64,000 bases of DNA from Albugo candida. Lineage: Eukaryota; Oomycota; Peronosporomycetes; Albuginales; Albuginaceae. The translations under genes and the position numbers were made by a program. The notes beneath the pieces were generated by a model. The model was not told the origin of the DNA. It ran no database searches and worked only from the letters and a program-made list of their open reading frames with translations. How positions within the stretch are numbered: the stretch's first letter is position 1; every line of letters starts with the position of its first letter. Location of the stretch: positions 186,001 through 250,000 of the forward strand of contig CAJNAR010000021.1 in NCBI GenBank assembly GCA_905220665.1. The letters run 5' to 3'. Shown piece after piece: positions 19,409 to 32,259 of this stretch.

Positions 19409-22400
19409 TTAGCGCTTTTGATGATTTAGAAATCTCAGAGCCAATGCGGCAAAAAATCTGAAAATTAAAATAAACGCTATTGAAAGCGATAAATTGCGTG
19501 TGATGTCATCGTGTCGGAGGTTAAAAACGGTCTCTGCATACTCTTTCGTCGTCATGTGCTTCATATCTAAAGGCGCTTTGATCAATTTCGCACATCCAAT
19601 ATCTGTGGGCGATTGGCATTTTGAAAAGATTAAGGCTCCGATCACCGCCAATGGATACCGATGAGGTGTGATGACATAGAACCACTGATAGATACGAGGA
19701 ATCTCGTGTGCTGGAGGATTGAATCCGAGAAACAAAAAACAAATGGTGTTAACCAAAGTGCCTGTGAGCGCTGCCAGCTCAACTGTAGGCACCGCATACG
19801 CGATGAATTGGCCCATATACGTTGACAGGAGTAAATGTAAAGTGATTGCTAGCCAGTAGATCGATATATCGCCATAGGTTGTAAAGCCAAGTGCCGGAGA
19901 GAATATCGCGGTGTACAAAAGTGAGCTGCAAAGTACGTATGGGAGTTCCGCTACTGTCGAGCCAACAAAATACCACAATGCATTGTACGTTTGCGAGGAG
20001 CGTTCTCTGTAAAATGGCGACAGTTGGAATGACGCAAATGGAAGGACACCATTGAATGCTACGATGCCGAGAAAAAATGATGAAATAAATATCACACCGA
20101 TACCGGAATTGATTTGCTGGAACGTATCCAGTCGGAATGTTGAGAAAATTGTGGCAAATGTCATTGCTAAAAACATTGTTATCACCAAACGGGTCAAATT
20201 GTACGCTGGAGTGCGGTAATACATTCTGATAAATCGAAGCGCCACAAAGCGCATCTGCACGAGCGAGGATGCCGCACGCTTGTTCTTGAGGTCAAAGGTA
20301 GTCGAGTTTTCCGCTGGTTGACCAACTCCCGCAATAGACAGTGTTTCGTCGAGAAATCGCTTTCTCTCACTTTGTTTGTAAATCTCAACAAAATCAATGG
20401 ACGGGGTGTCGGAGCTACTTGTTCCAGCACCGATACATTCCAGCATCCAAGTGGCTGGATTATAGCCTGGTGGGAGCTTTTGGACGCCGTTGATCGCTTG
20501 AAAATGTCGAATTAATTCACTGCATTCGCTACCGAGTGCACCAAAGTACACAGTCTCACCTCCACGCTTGAGTAAGAGAAGATTGTCAAATAAGCTCAAA
20601 ACCTTATACGATGGCTGATGGATGGTACATATCACTGTTCGCTTAGTGTTGGCGACGCGACGAACTCCGTCCATGATAAGCTTGGCCGCACACGCGTCTA
20701 GCCCACTTGTTGGCTCGTCTAGAAACAGTATACTGGGCTGGGCCGCGAGCTCCACGCCGATTGTCAGACGCTTTTTCTGCTCTACAGAGCTACCTTGAAT
20801 AAGTCGGTCTGCAATGTTTTCCATCCCCAGTAGCAATAGACACTCTACAACAGAATCGCGCTTCATTTCGTCAGACACATCGCTACTTTGACGAAGAAAT
20901 GCACTAAATGTCAGAGCTTCTCGGAACGTCGAAGTCTCAAAGTGAGTGTCCAATTGCTCACAGTATCCAGTAACTCGATGAATTACGTGATTTGCAACTT
21001 GGTAGCCATTTAATAAAATCTCTCCAGAAACGGTTCCTCGAGTCTTCCGCCCAGCAATCACATCCAATAAGGTGGTTTTACCGGCTCCTGATGATCCCAT
21101 CAATGCGGTCATTGTCCCTGGCATCGCGTATCCAGAGATTCCGCGAAGAAGTTCAATCTTTCTTTTGGATGATTTTGGATCATTCACAGAGTATCGCAAA
21201 TCCTTGAACGCCAATGTGATGGGAGTGAAAATGTCCGTGTATGGAACATTCACAACAGATTCATTGTGAGAATTGGCACATTTTGAAGACAGCTCGTTGG
21301 ACGGCGTTTGTATATCCGGGTAGCCCATACATTCATCACTTTGTAGCTCTTTTGTCTTTGCACTGAGAAATGTTTCAAACTGACATAAAGTCAGTGCCAA
21401 GTAAGTGAGAAATATATTGAATATGGCGTAAACGACCAAAACGATCATTGTGTAGTAGATCCATTCGCGTGCAGACGGCACCTCTGCCACGCTCAAGTAA
21501 TACTGACCCAATGTCTTCCCAAATTGCTTGCAGTAGTCAATATTATGGAAGACGCAAATGTCATATTGAGCGCTCCGATACTGAAGCACAGCCAATGCTC
21601 GAACACTCCATGCGATAGGATTAAGCCAATAGATCCATACCAAGTAGATGGGGATAGAGCCTCTTGACACAATAAATCCGGCAAACAGCACCAATAACAT
21701 GATCATAACCATTGCCAGAGGCTTGGCGATGCTCGGATCAGCTGTTGCTGACGATAGGAATGTAAACAACGTGGAAAATGAAATGTGCGTGAGGATCAAA
21801 ATGATCAAATAGAGCATGAATGTCACAACTTCTCGCACCATACCGCATACCCAGTAAATCAAACTTCCATAAAAGACACTCTCCACAATTCCCACTGGAA
21901 TTTGTGCCACGACGACAGAGAAAACGTATGCGCCAGTCTGATAAAAATTCGATCGTCGTTGTCGATAAAAAACTTGTCGTGCTCGCATATGAACTGGAAT
22001 TAGAGGAACATGCGTCAGCGCAAGGAACATAATCGTTGCGAAATAAATCCCCAATGAAATTTGAATATGAGTTGGATTCGATGCATCGTATGCTGTGCTA
22101 TTGAGCACACCAACCAGTGTGGTCATCAGACATTTGCCCCGTATCATTCCAGTGTTTCGTATTAGTAAGAGTGACTCACGTTTGGTCAACGTCACAATAT
22201 TCGCAAAGAAGGAGTTGCTGAATTCCGGCAGTGCTTCAAAAGAGTTTTTACTGACTTGACGATTTGATGCGTTCAACTGACGCATGATGTGGGCGTAATG
22301 TGAAGATTTGCGAAATGCGTTTGCGAATTCAGACGCAGTCATAGGAATCCGGGAATCAATGCTTGTCACTTCGTATTTTCGTTGCTCCGGGGTGCAAAGA

Positions 22401-23377
22401 TCGAGCAGAAAATCTGCGAAATCCCGATGTGGAAGACATAGAAGACCCAATGCTGCGAAATATCTTGGTGCGTCGACACGCGGTCCATGGTATATAGTTT
22501 CTCCATCATTAAGGAGAATGATTTCATCAAACAATTCAAACACTTGGGGAGAAGGCTGTTGGAGGGCAACCACAATTGTCCGATCATGCTCATGAGCTAT
22601 GCGTGCATAGTACTGCATAATGTCCATTGTAGCTGCACTGTCCAGCCCAGCACTTGGCTCATCCATCATAATAACCTGACGAAGTCCGCATTCCATCTCT
22701 GCGATTGTGAGACGCTTACATTCTCCACCGGAAAGCCCTCTGAGCATTTGATTGCCAACAACAGTATTTTTACAGTTATCAAGCGCGAGCCGTTTGATCA
22801 CAGAAAGAGGATCGAGTGGAAACGCACTTGGAGCACTAGCACTATGCGACTGTTTTGAAGACCATGTAAAAGAACGCGAAAAATCCAAAGTCTCCTGTAC
22901 CGTTAACGTTGGAAAATGACAATCGTTTTGTGATACATACGTAACGATCTGAGGAAGCTTTGCTTGCAGTATTGCTCTGCCGACTCCATTGTAAGTGGGC
23001 TCACCTCGCACTTGTGTGTTACTCTTCTCAACGAATCGACCACTGAGGTATTTAAGCAAACTCGATTTTCCAGAACCAGGATTCCCCAGCAATAATGTCA
23101 TCGTTCCCGGCTTTAAAACTCCACAAAGCCCATTGAGTATCGTATGCTGCTGGACTCGCCGATTGGAGCACTGAAGAAATGGGCGTACAATAGGACTCCA
23201 TAATGTAGTCGTCTCCTCCACTTTCACGATCTCTCGAGAAGCGATCGTGAGATCCTGATACCGGATCTCGACACCAGATCGAGTCTCATTTCTGACAATT
23301 TCGACTTCGACCCGATTTTCCTGCCGATATACAGCCGAATTGGGTCGAGTCGGTGAGCTTGATTCTCGCTCTCGCAT
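19409..23377 (-). CDS. Full-size PDR-type ABCG transporter
   Basis: About 1,322 aa in one open frame from the first in-frame ATG at 23377 (MRERESSSPTRPN). The frame is open a little further upstream, but only with a GTG. Layout is NBD1-TMD1-NBD2-TMD2. NBD1 has Walker A GNPGSGKSS, signature LSGGECKRLTIAEM and Walker B VIMMDEPSAGLD. NBD2 has GSSGAGKTT, a degenerate signature VEQKKRLTIG and ILFLDEPTSGLD. Each TMD shows about six hydrophobic helices; the last ends IAFILIFRFFAALALRFL. PDR pumps export xenobiotics, sterols and secondary metabolites across the plasma membrane, and oomycetes hold large families of them. NBD2's signature departs from LSGGQ (VEQ), a site asymmetry common in ABCG pumps. 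A small upstream exon could extend the N-terminus; I found no phase-compatible splice. Confidence 0.9.
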   Translation of the reverse strand: MRERESSSPTRPNSAVYRQENRVEVEIVRNETRSGVEIRYQDLTIASREIVKVEETTTLWSPIVRPFLQCSNRRVQQHTILNGLCGVLKPGTMTLLLGNPGSGKSSLLKYLSGRFVEKSNTQVRGEPTYNGVGRAILQAKLPQIVTYVSQNDCHFPTLTVQETLDFSRSFTWSSKQSHSASAPSAFPLDPLSVIKRLALDNCKNTVVGNQMLRGLSGGECKRLTIAEMECGLRQVIMMDEPSAGLDSAATMDIMQYYARIAHEHDRTIVVALQQPSPQVFELFDEIILLNDGETIYHGPRVDAPRYFAALGLLCLPHRDFADFLLDLCTPEQRKYEVTSIDSRIPMTASEFANAFRKSSHYAHIMRQLNASNRQVSKNSFEALPEFSNSFFANIVTLTKRESLLLIRNTGMIRGKCLMTTLVGVLNSTAYDASNPTHIQISLGIYFATIMFLALTHVPLIPVHMRARQVFYRQRRSNFYQTGAYVFSVVVAQIPVGIVESVFYGSLIYWVCGMVREVVTFMLYLIILILTHISFSTLFTFLSSATADPSIAKPLAMVMIMLLVLFAGFIVSRGSIPIYLVWIYWLNPIAWSVRALAVLQYRSAQYDICVFHNIDYCKQFGKTLGQYYLSVAEVPSAREWIYYTMIVLVVYAIFNIFLTYLALTLCQFETFLSAKTKELQSDECMGYPDIQTPSNELSSKCANSHNESVVNVPYTDIFTPITLAFKDLRYSVNDPKSSKRKIELLRGISGYAMPGTMTALMGSSGAGKTTLLDVIAGRKTRGTVSGEILLNGYQVANHVIHRVTGYCEQLDTHFETSTFREALTFSAFLRQSSDVSDEMKRDSVVECLLLLGMENIADRLIQGSSVEQKKRLTIGVELAAQPSILFLDEPTSGLDACAAKLIMDGVRRVANTKRTVICTIHQPSYKVLSLFDNLLLLKRGGETVYFGALGSECSELIRHFQAINGVQKLPPGYNPATWMLECIGAGTSSSDTPSIDFVEIYKQSERKRFLDETLSIAGVGQPAENSTTFDLKNKRAASSLVQMRFVALRFIRMYYRTPAYNLTRLVITMFLAMTFATIFSTFRLDTFQQINSGIGVIFISSFFLGIVAFNGVLPFASFQLSPFYRERSSQTYNALWYFVGSTVAELPYVLCSSLLYTAIFSPALGFTTYGDISIYWLAITLHLLLSTYMGQFIAYAVPTVELAALTGTLVNTICFLFLGFNPPAHEIPRIYQWFYVITPHRYPLAVIGALIFSKCQSPTDIGCAKLIKAPLDMKHMTTKEYAETVFNLRHDDITRNLSLSIAFILIFRFFAALALRFLNHQKR

Positions 23378-24424
23378 TCTGTTTTTGCAAAAGTTACAGG
23401 GTTTGAACGATTCATGATCGAACTGCACTCCTTTTGTACGACACCTCCACGTCCATCACCTTTTCCATTCGATAAGGGTTTCGTGCTTTCTTTCAATACA
23501 TTTGACCACGGAGAACCATTCTTTTTTATTTTAGTGCCACACCACGCCGCCTACTTTGTGCTCTGTGAAAGAAAGTGATTTGCAAGCCAATCGATGTTGG
23601 ACAATACGATTGGAAGTATTAAAAGCAGGAAGCTGTGCTACTTTCTAATGACAATGCGAATGTAATGTGCAACTTGTTCGCTACACAATCAACAAATTGC
23701 TCAGATCGCTAACGTGGTACTTGATTACGGTCTGAAAAGTATAGTCGACATTTAGAAATCAACGCGATTAGAATAGAATCTGGCTATGGATTAGAGTCGA
23801 TGGCGCATTCACTTGCTATGCTTAGTAATAGAACTGACTGAGTGTAATGTATATATGATACGTCCTACTGTGGAAGCACCGACATGTCAGTCAGTTGATT
23901 TGTTTTTCCAAAATAGAAAATTCACGAGATCAATCGCAAGAACGATTTATCATGTCATTTGATTGCGATAAAGTATAAGCAGAGTGTCAAATACAAGCAA
24001 GAGATGTGATTACGTGCTGTCCATCTGTCGTACGTAGCGTACATCCTACTCGCCTAGATGAGATGCGGATCAAGTTAACATCCGAGTAGTGAATTCATTC
24101 TGTCTACATTACTAGTGTATCGACTTAACGCGCTCTTCGATCTCTCTATCTACACACACGACTAAAAGCTCATCCATCATATCGCTTCATTAGTGTGGTG
24201 TATCTAGACACCTACCTTCCTTGACAAAAGTTCTGACCCCGCTGCTACCTTTCGAAAAGCACGAGCCTGTACCCTTTGCCCAGCTCTAAACGCATTTTTC
24301 TTCCGTGATTTTTTAAAGAAAGTATACAATCAGTCCATTGTCATACATTCCCAACAGCATCTTGTAGCAGTACTCTACTGCTCTATAGTATTCCAATCAA
24401 AGGGGAGTGCATAAAATCGACAAT
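23378..24424. promoter_or_regulatory. Divergent intergenic region between PDR transporter and Sin3
   Basis: About 1.05 kb separating divergent starts, the longest promoter-type gap in the core part of the window. Short minus-strand frames next to the transporter start (to 23496) could be 5' UTR or an upstream ORF. Pyrimidine-rich blocks occur near 24130-24260, and there is no further feature. Confidence 0.45.
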
Positions 24425-27400
24425 ATGAATTCATCTTTTCCTTCCTCGGGTAACGATGGATGCCCATCTGGCATGCCTGGTACAAATAACGGAGGCTTAA
24501 ACCCAACCAGTGGAACGCATACTCTTCCCAGCACGTCATTCCCTTCGCAAGCATCGGCTCCTCCTCCTCCTTCTTTGGCCCAGTTGACTCATCCAAATCA
24601 TCACGCATCGACGATGCATCATCCTATCCATGGAGGACATGTCAATGCGCAACATAACACACACCATACTTCCTCTCTTCTCCACTCCTCTGGTCCGTCT
24701 TCCCTTCCTCCCCCACCACTCACTTCAAACCTTTCAAACGCTGGCGCAACACGCTCCCCTCATCATCATCTTGCAGGCTCTATACTCCACATGGGTGAGG
24801 GTCCCGGGGCTATTCTCTCGAAATCAGGCGGATCGTACTCAACATCTTCCAATCACTCCATTCCTTCATCCTCAACTGTCAGCGGCCTCATCAATCATTC
24901 AGTTCGATTAACTTCTTCGAATGGTGGAAGTAATGGCGGCTCGAATCCGAATTTGGAAAATAATGAGATGAATGCGTCGTCTAATTCACAGTATGGAATG
25001 TGTGGTCCAGCATCTACATCCCCACGACGGAATAGACATGATGGTGCTTCTGTTTCTCAGCAACAATCTTCATTAAACCAGCAATTCTCCATGAATCGCA
25101 GCATGTATGTCGATTTCACGCTTGAATCATTTCTCCTTATGCTTGTTTTACAGGAATAAAGAAGGACCGGGAAAGCAATTTGATTATTATAATCTCACTG
25201 CTCCGATGAATAGTAACGCTACCTCACCAAGTCCACCTTCGATCACCCAACACCAGCAATCTTCCAATGCATCGACATCTATGAACAATGTCGATAATAC
25301 TCGTCGAGAGCTCCGGGTCGAAGACGCGCTGCTTTATTTGGATCAAGTGAAACAGCAATTCAACCACAAACCAGATATTTACAATCAGTTCTTAGACGTG
25401 ATGAAGGATTTCAAAGCACAAGCGTACGTCTCTCATCTTGTTGCATTCTCTTTCAATGTGACCTGAATGCTGTCTAGTATCAACACGCCAGGTGTCATCA
25501 TGCGGGTCTCCAAATTATTCCGAGGATATCCGAGCTTGATTTTGGGCTTTAACACATTCCTACCGCCAGGATATCGTATCCGACCAGACGGATCGCTTGC
25601 AGCTGCCCCGGAAGGAGTGCGTTTAGATCAATTGGATCATCCAGCTCCCAATTTGCCTCCTGCAGCACCACCATACCAGCAACCATCTCAAATGAACTCT
25701 TTTGGTGCCACAGTTGGCGCCAATAGCTCTGCTAATGGTAATAACGCGACGTGCCCCGGAGGTACCCTTTTCTGATCGAGAAGTTTCTAGCTCACGCGGT
25801 CTCTGTGTAGTCTCCAAGCAAGGCTCCCATTCACGATATCCTCTCACTGGGAAGCAGTCGTCTTTCACACAAGGTGATGTACTGCGTGCTGCATGCTGTC
25901 TCCGGTCTAAAAAAGGGTTTAGATGGCACTGCAATGACACAATCGTTGTCGTCGTTGGGCAACACCCACATCACAACTGGCAATCTTCACGGATCCACCA
26001 ACCCTGTCGAGTTCGATCACGCCATTCATTATGTCACAACGATCAAGCAGCGGTTTGCCGATGAACCCGAGACGTACAAAGAATTTCTCGCAATTTTACA
26101 CACATATCAACGCGAACAGCGATCTATTCGCCAAGTGCTGGATCAAGTCTCCTACTTATTTCGTGATCATCCGGATCTTTTACGTGAATTCACATTCTTC
26201 TTACCCGATGCAGTACAAGAACAAGCCAAAGAACGCCTGGATCTTGCAGCTGAAAAAGCACTACAACGCAAAGATCAAATGAATCGACCCAAGAGATCTC
26301 AAGGTCGGGCAGATCGATCTGGGAATCAAAGTTTTGTGAATTCATCGCATCTCTCGGTATCATCGTCGGCAGGTCGTAGTCAAGGAGACAATCACATGAA
26401 TGTTTCGCTTTTGAATTCGCCTTCGAGTACGTCTGCCAAAGCGTATCGTAATTTCAACGACGGATCGGATGCCACAGAATACGGTTTGTCTTGCATTCTT
26501 TCAATCTATCGATCGGCTGGTAACGTCTTCTTACTGAGCACAGGTGATGCTATGCATTCTCCGTCGTACGAAGAGCGTGGAGAAGGATCAGAACGAAATG
26601 AAAGGGACTATGAACGCGATCGTACCAAAGCAATGTATGCATTACGTCGATCTAAACGACGACCATACAACACCAAAGAACGTCGATCAAAACTTGCAAC
26701 ACACGACGTCGTAGTCGATCAGGACGAATGGCATCTGTTCGAGCGAATTAAGCGTATACTTCCATCCCGGGATAATTGGCGAGAGTTCCTTAAATGCTTG
26801 GAGCTGTATAGTCAAGAAGTTTTGGATCGGAATGAGATGCTTTCACTCGTGAAAAACCTATTTGGAAGACATACGGATCTCATCAAAGAGTTTGATCGAA
26901 TGTTGTGCTTACATGGAGAACTCAACTACCCGACAGAGATGTGGCCTTTTATCCCTTTGGCGGAAACGGATCTCTCCCAATGTCGTCGTGCAACACCTTC
27001 GTATCGAGGCCTACCCGCCAGTTATCCGGTCCCACCATGTTCCTTCCGGTCCGAATTGGAGAAAAGCGTATGCAATGACTTGTGGGTCTCGGTACCGACT
27101 GGAAGCGAGGATTTCTCCTTCAAAAATATGAGAAAGAATCAGTACGAAGAAGCGCTTTTCAAGTGCGAGGACGAGCGATTTGAAATCGATATGATTATCG
27201 ATTGCAACACATCGACTATCAATGTGTTGGAGCCTTTGGCTCGCGAATTGGAGATTTTGAAAGAAGAGCCCAACACGGAAAACAAATTGTGGACTTACGT
27301 GATCGATCGTAATTTATTTCGAGTCACCCATTTGAATGCGATTTCGCGGATCTATGGTGAGGCTGGGACGCAAATACTCGAAATGCTTCGAAAATATCCT

Positions 27401-29485
27401 GCTGGAACCATTCCAATCATCTTGAAGCGGCTCAAGCAGAAAGATGAAGAATGGCGACGTGTACGTCAAGATCTGAATAAGCAATGGAAAGAAGTGAATG
27501 AGAAGAATTACCATAAATCGCTGGATCATTCTTCGTTCTATTTCAAGCAGAAAGATAAGAATCAGACCAGCAGCAAAGTACTTTTATCGGAAGCAAAAAA
27601 AAAGTTGGAAGCATCCCAAGAACGCATACGGCAGCTGGCAAACGATGAAGCTGAGAAACACGAAGATAATTCACAAATCATGACCGAATCGGATGAGCGG
27701 GAAGTTGCTGAAAGTATGATCAAAACGGAAGCCCCTCGCGATGAAGACGTTAAAGAAGGCATTGAGGAGATCAAATGCGACATCAAAGTGACAATCACAT
27801 CCCCAACATCACCGAGAGATTCTCCACTTCTTCAAACAAATACGGCTCATTTTCAGTACAAATTTACCAATGTCCAAATCCATCGTGATGCATACGGACT
27901 GTTATCGTACGCCGCTGAGAAAACACTTGGCTGTTCTAGTGACAAGGAGAAGGTCGCAAAGGTGTGGCAGTCGTTTTTCTTCCCTTTCTTTGGTCTACAA
28001 AAAGAATGGCTTGTTCAAAAACCACAGCCAACCACAACGACGCTGGAGAAAAAGAAGATTGTACGGCCAGAGACTGAAGTCGCATCTGATTTTGGGAATG
28101 GAATCATTCAGTATTACGACACTCGTACCAAAGTTTATGTGGTGAATCTATCAGTAGGACAAGGATTTCTCCAACCAAGTGCAATCACAATCCAAGAATC
28201 ATCAGACTTCCCGCCCGACTTGCCCGTGTCCGACGACTCTGACGAAGCTATTAATGCAGAGAAGTGTGCAATCACTTTGATTGGAGATGAACACGCCTAC
28301 CTATTCTTACGACTGTATCAAATGCTGCACCATCGCCTTGAACGTGCATTTGAGCTATGTGAAAAGGCCAAACGGAATCGATATCGTCGTACTATTAATC
28401 CAGCCGCACGAGCGTTGGCCCATTCTCGTCATTCCTTGCAAGAAACCGCGGCAAAGGACGAGACTGTTGGCGATTACCAAGCATTCCTATCCAAATTGTA
28501 CGGCGTCATTGGCGGCTGCGTGGATAATACCAAATATGAAGATTGCTGTCGTGGGCTGATGGGTTCGACTTCATATTTCTTGTTCACAATGGACAAATTG
28601 GTAGCGTTGATACTGAAACAGATGCAACAGCTGGCGATGGATGAGACTTCGGTTGAATTACTGGTGAGACGATTTTTCCTGCTCGAATGTTGCGGCAAAA
28701 CTGATGTTTGAGTACTTTTTGTAGAAACTTTTCAACGAGCAATGTGCAGCCAAAAGCTTGCATAACTCACAATACGATTACCATAGCTACGTGAATAAGA
28801 CCAAACCGATTCTCGAAGGTGACAGTACCTATCGTCTAAAGTACCAACCAGGTGTACTCCGACAAACGCCTTTGGATTTCAACCCGTCAACACCGGGGAA
28901 GGTGGGGATGGGATCCATGTTCAAAATATGGGCTCCATCACCCCGCGTACGTCAGCCAGAAGCTAATCAGTGGCTAATTGAACCCACGCTCGTCATTGAG
29001 CATCTTGGCTCACTCGATGAAGACCATGATGATGATGTGAATATGACTTGTTCTGGAGAGAATCCCACAGAAAGTTTGGCCGCAACTCCGATATTTGAGT
29101 CGTCCTGCCGCGACTCTAACGAAGATGGCGAGACCGATTCGATGGATCCACGTATTGAGATGGCTGAAGGCGAAAGTAGCGATGACGAAACAAATAATGT
29201 ATCCACTTCGGAGGAAGATGAGACTAATGAAAACGTAAAGCGCTCGGGTAAGCTCATCTTCACGCCATACTCTTCTCTTGAACTGATCAGTGTTTTGTAG
29301 TCAAGGAAACGATTCTCGGCAAGCGACCTCGTGATCTTCAGAGTGATGAGGAAGGATTGGATGAGCGACATGGACGAGAAATGGCCATTGATGACACTGC
29401 TGCTATGATTGTTACTGAAAGAATCGAAGAGGTAGCAGACTGTATCGAAGGTATGGACGAGCGGAATACAAATGCAGCAGAGTGA
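24425..29485 (+). CDS. SIN3: Sin3 transcriptional corepressor
   Basis: Join 24425-25104, 25154-25423, 25478-25761, 25811-25873, 25923-26483, 26544-28663, 28725-29247, 29301-29485: 1,561 aa, seven introns of 49-61 nt, all in frame. The first 230 residues are His/Ser/Pro/Asn-rich. PAH1 (~281-345) spans a splice and reads [15 protein letters not shown] then [20 protein letters not shown] and [14 protein letters not shown]2 (~460-530) reads [14 protein letters not shown]...[22 protein letters not shown]3 (~680-740) reads [12 protein letters not shown]...[16 protein letters not shown]. The Sin3 HDAC-interaction region follows ([39 protein letters not shown]). Sin3 scaffolds class I histone deacetylases and binds repressors through the PAH four-helix bundles. 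The C-terminus is acidic. The ATG at 24425 was chosen over an upstream in-frame GTG. Confidence 0.93.
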
Positions 29486-30608
29486 TTGCAACGATTTGTT
29501 TTCACAAAGTGGGCGGAATGCTTGAGAATGCATGTAGCGATGATTTTAGTCGTTTCGACCAATCCTGACAATTTATTAGTGGCATACTTATGACCAGTGA
29601 TGTAGTTCGGGTATGACAATCCGTGTGAAAGCTGTTGTGAGGAAAATGATAATTATGCTCTTTAATAACGAATTCTGGAAAGATCCGAGTGACTATCAAT
29701 TCATAGGATGTGTCGATTGATTTGGTATATCCGTACGTTGAACCCATTTCCGACGATCAAGAAAGACGTAGGTACAGATATGCAATTTTTTGCACGTAAA
29801 GGCAACGAAATAGATTCAAAGATACAGGTGTCGGTAGTACAAGGAACGCACTGCCGAAAAGGCCAATTCCCTTGGGCGCAGTGTTAGAAAGATCATAGAC
29901 TTTAGGTATGCATTCACTCATCACACTTGAAGTTGTCGTGTGAAAATAATCCTGAATCATCTTATACATTGTGTAGGGTTAATCACAGGCTTTATATATG
30001 CGACATTGCAGTGAATGCGGCTGAAGACTTGTATCAGATTTACATCAAGTATCACGGGCTATTGGTTGACGGGATATAAGTGCTAGTCACGTCGACTTGA
30101 CAGCCAAATAAACAAAGACCCGATGAGAAGCCTTTTCATGGCTTGAATCCCGCCAAGTATAGAATGCGTGTCGCTGAGATATTCGATATGTCAGCCGTTT
30201 CATCATTGCGCGTATGTTCAAAGCGTGATTGACGTCATCACGTAGTGCGCTGCTTTTATATTGTGGCTCTTCTCTGTCCCTTCAAAAACTTTGTGAACGA
30301 GCTCGTTTTAAGAAATGAACACGAACATCGTGCTACTACTCGCACCAAATCCATAAATGTACATTTCTATCTGCCCACTCGATAACTGTTTACCAGACTG
30401 CATCTTAAATTAGCGGCGAATATTGCAAAAAAAAAAGCACCACTTTGGTCGGCTTCATCCCTAAAAATGCTCCCATGTAGTAGAGTGTATGCAGAACAAG
30501 CGATTCTCCCCTGAATTGCAGGCCCTTATATAGCCGGCAAATTTAGAGTGAGTCTCGTTGTCAAAAATTAAACCTTTTCAGCTTGTATAAGAAAGTCATG
30601 TTCAGAAA
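29486..30608. other. Intergenic, no gene seen
   Basis: Between Sin3 and the PDI gene, both plus strand. Only short frames without coding character. It includes a poly-A tract near 30425-30438 and presumably the PDI promoter. Confidence 0.5.
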
Positions 30609-32259
30609 ATGGACTTTCCTATACTATTTCTACCGGTCTTATCATGCCACATTTCATGTGGAGCTATTCATAGGTTCCCTTTGCCGAATTACTGGCTGCA
30701 TTATTCGATTGCAAAGATGAGGATCAACGTCATCTATTATGCTGTGATATGCATGAATTCTCCAAAGTTTACAGTCTGTAGCCGCATGAATAAGGAGGAA
30801 CGCGTCATCACACTAAATAGCGAGACGTTTGATACAGTGCTGAGCTTCACTGAAATGGTCATGGTCGCATTTGTCGCGGATGTGCGTATTCACGTAATTA
30901 CGCTAAATCTCACACCGTATACTGACATTATGTGTCCAGACTTGTAGAATATGTACTCTGGTACACAAAGAATATGAAAAAGCAGCGAAACAGCTACGGA
31001 AGGAGAAGATTCAGGTGACTTTAGCGAGAATTGATGTCGGTAATTCGACTGATGTCGCAGAGCGACTTGGCATCAAACGAGTTCCATCGTACAAACTCTA
31101 TGGGAGTAATGGGAAGCGCTCGGTGGATTACAGAGGAATCCGAACCGCGGATGCGATAGTGAAATGGATTAGACTCTTTGAGGTGAATTATGTCAGCAAC
31201 AAGGAAGAGCTTGCTGAATTTCGGAAGAAGCACAAAGACGTTTTACTGGCGAGTATCCCTGGTGACGACGAGAGTACCGCCAAAGTCCTGACTAAATTGC
31301 CATTTCATGATCTGGGAGTTGCTATTGCAGCGTACGCTGGATCCAAGTCGGACCTTATGAACATGATTGGTTTGGATGCACCGATTGTGCTATACCGAGA
31401 TTCAAACGGGATGCCTGCGTCATATAATGGAGATTTTGCAGATGCGGCACTCTTGAAATTTATCAAAAGTCATACGTCTTCTTCGTTGATGACGTTCTCG
31501 CGAGACAGAGCCGGTGAGATATTTGGTGGAGATCGCAAAGAACATGTTTTGATATTCTACGATTTTGCTGACAAGAATGCTAAAGCACTGAAATCAACAA
31601 TACGGAGTATTGCTACAGATCATGAAGAGCTCGATATGGCATATGTTCTTGTATCAGCGGATGAATATTTTCTTCTCGAAAAGTTCCGAATACGGAGAAA
31701 TGAATTACCGGCTATCTTGCTGATCGATGCAAAGAAGGCGACTAAATCGTACCATTTCCAACGGCAAGGACAGGATCTGAATTCAGCAATTGATAGCAAT
31801 CTGGTGGATGAATTGATCAAGTTTGTTCAGACATTCCGTTCTGGCAAGCTGACTCCTTCTTTGAAGTCTTCTGAGCCTGTCGACGACAGTGACGAAAAAC
31901 TAAAACAAATTGTGGGCTCACAATTTCAAGAACGTGTGATGAAAAGCGATAAGGACATATTGTTGATATTCATAGCACCGTGGTGCTCCTACTGCAAAGC
32001 ACTTTCATCGATATATACGCATCTTGCTGACAAGTACTCTGGCGTCGATAGCATTATGATTGCAAAAATGGATGCGATCAAGAACGACGTGGATCACCCG
32101 GAGGTAAACGTGGTCGCATATCCAACTGTGATGTTTTTCCCTGCTGGCGACAAGAACCATCCAGTCAAATACGAAGGCCATCGTGACGTTAAAAGTTTTG
32201 TCAAGTTTTTACAGTCACATACACAATACTTTGCTCAGAAGCTACACCACGAGCTGTAG
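30609..32259 (+). CDS. ER protein disulfide isomerase with a CRIC and a CSYC active site
   Basis: Join 30609-30881, 30940-32259 (intron 58 nt): 530 aa. A hydrophobic leader (MDFPILFLPVLSCHISCG) is a probable signal peptide. The first thioredoxin-like domain has its active site created by the splice: VAFVAD joined to TCRIC (C93, C96), then LARIDVGNSTDVAERLGI and the cis-proline strand VPSYKLYG. Two redox-inactive b-type domains follow. The last thioredoxin domain has APWCSYCKAL (C440, C443) and YPTVMFFPAG. The C-terminus HHEL is a KDEL-type ER retention signal. The enzyme oxidises and isomerises disulfides in the secretory pathway. CRIC is atypical against CGHC and should shift redox potential. 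The roughly 50 residues between leader and domain look poor; a 108-nt intron inside exon 1 (GTTCCC to CTGTAG) would also keep frame, so the N-terminus is uncertain. Confidence 0.82.
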
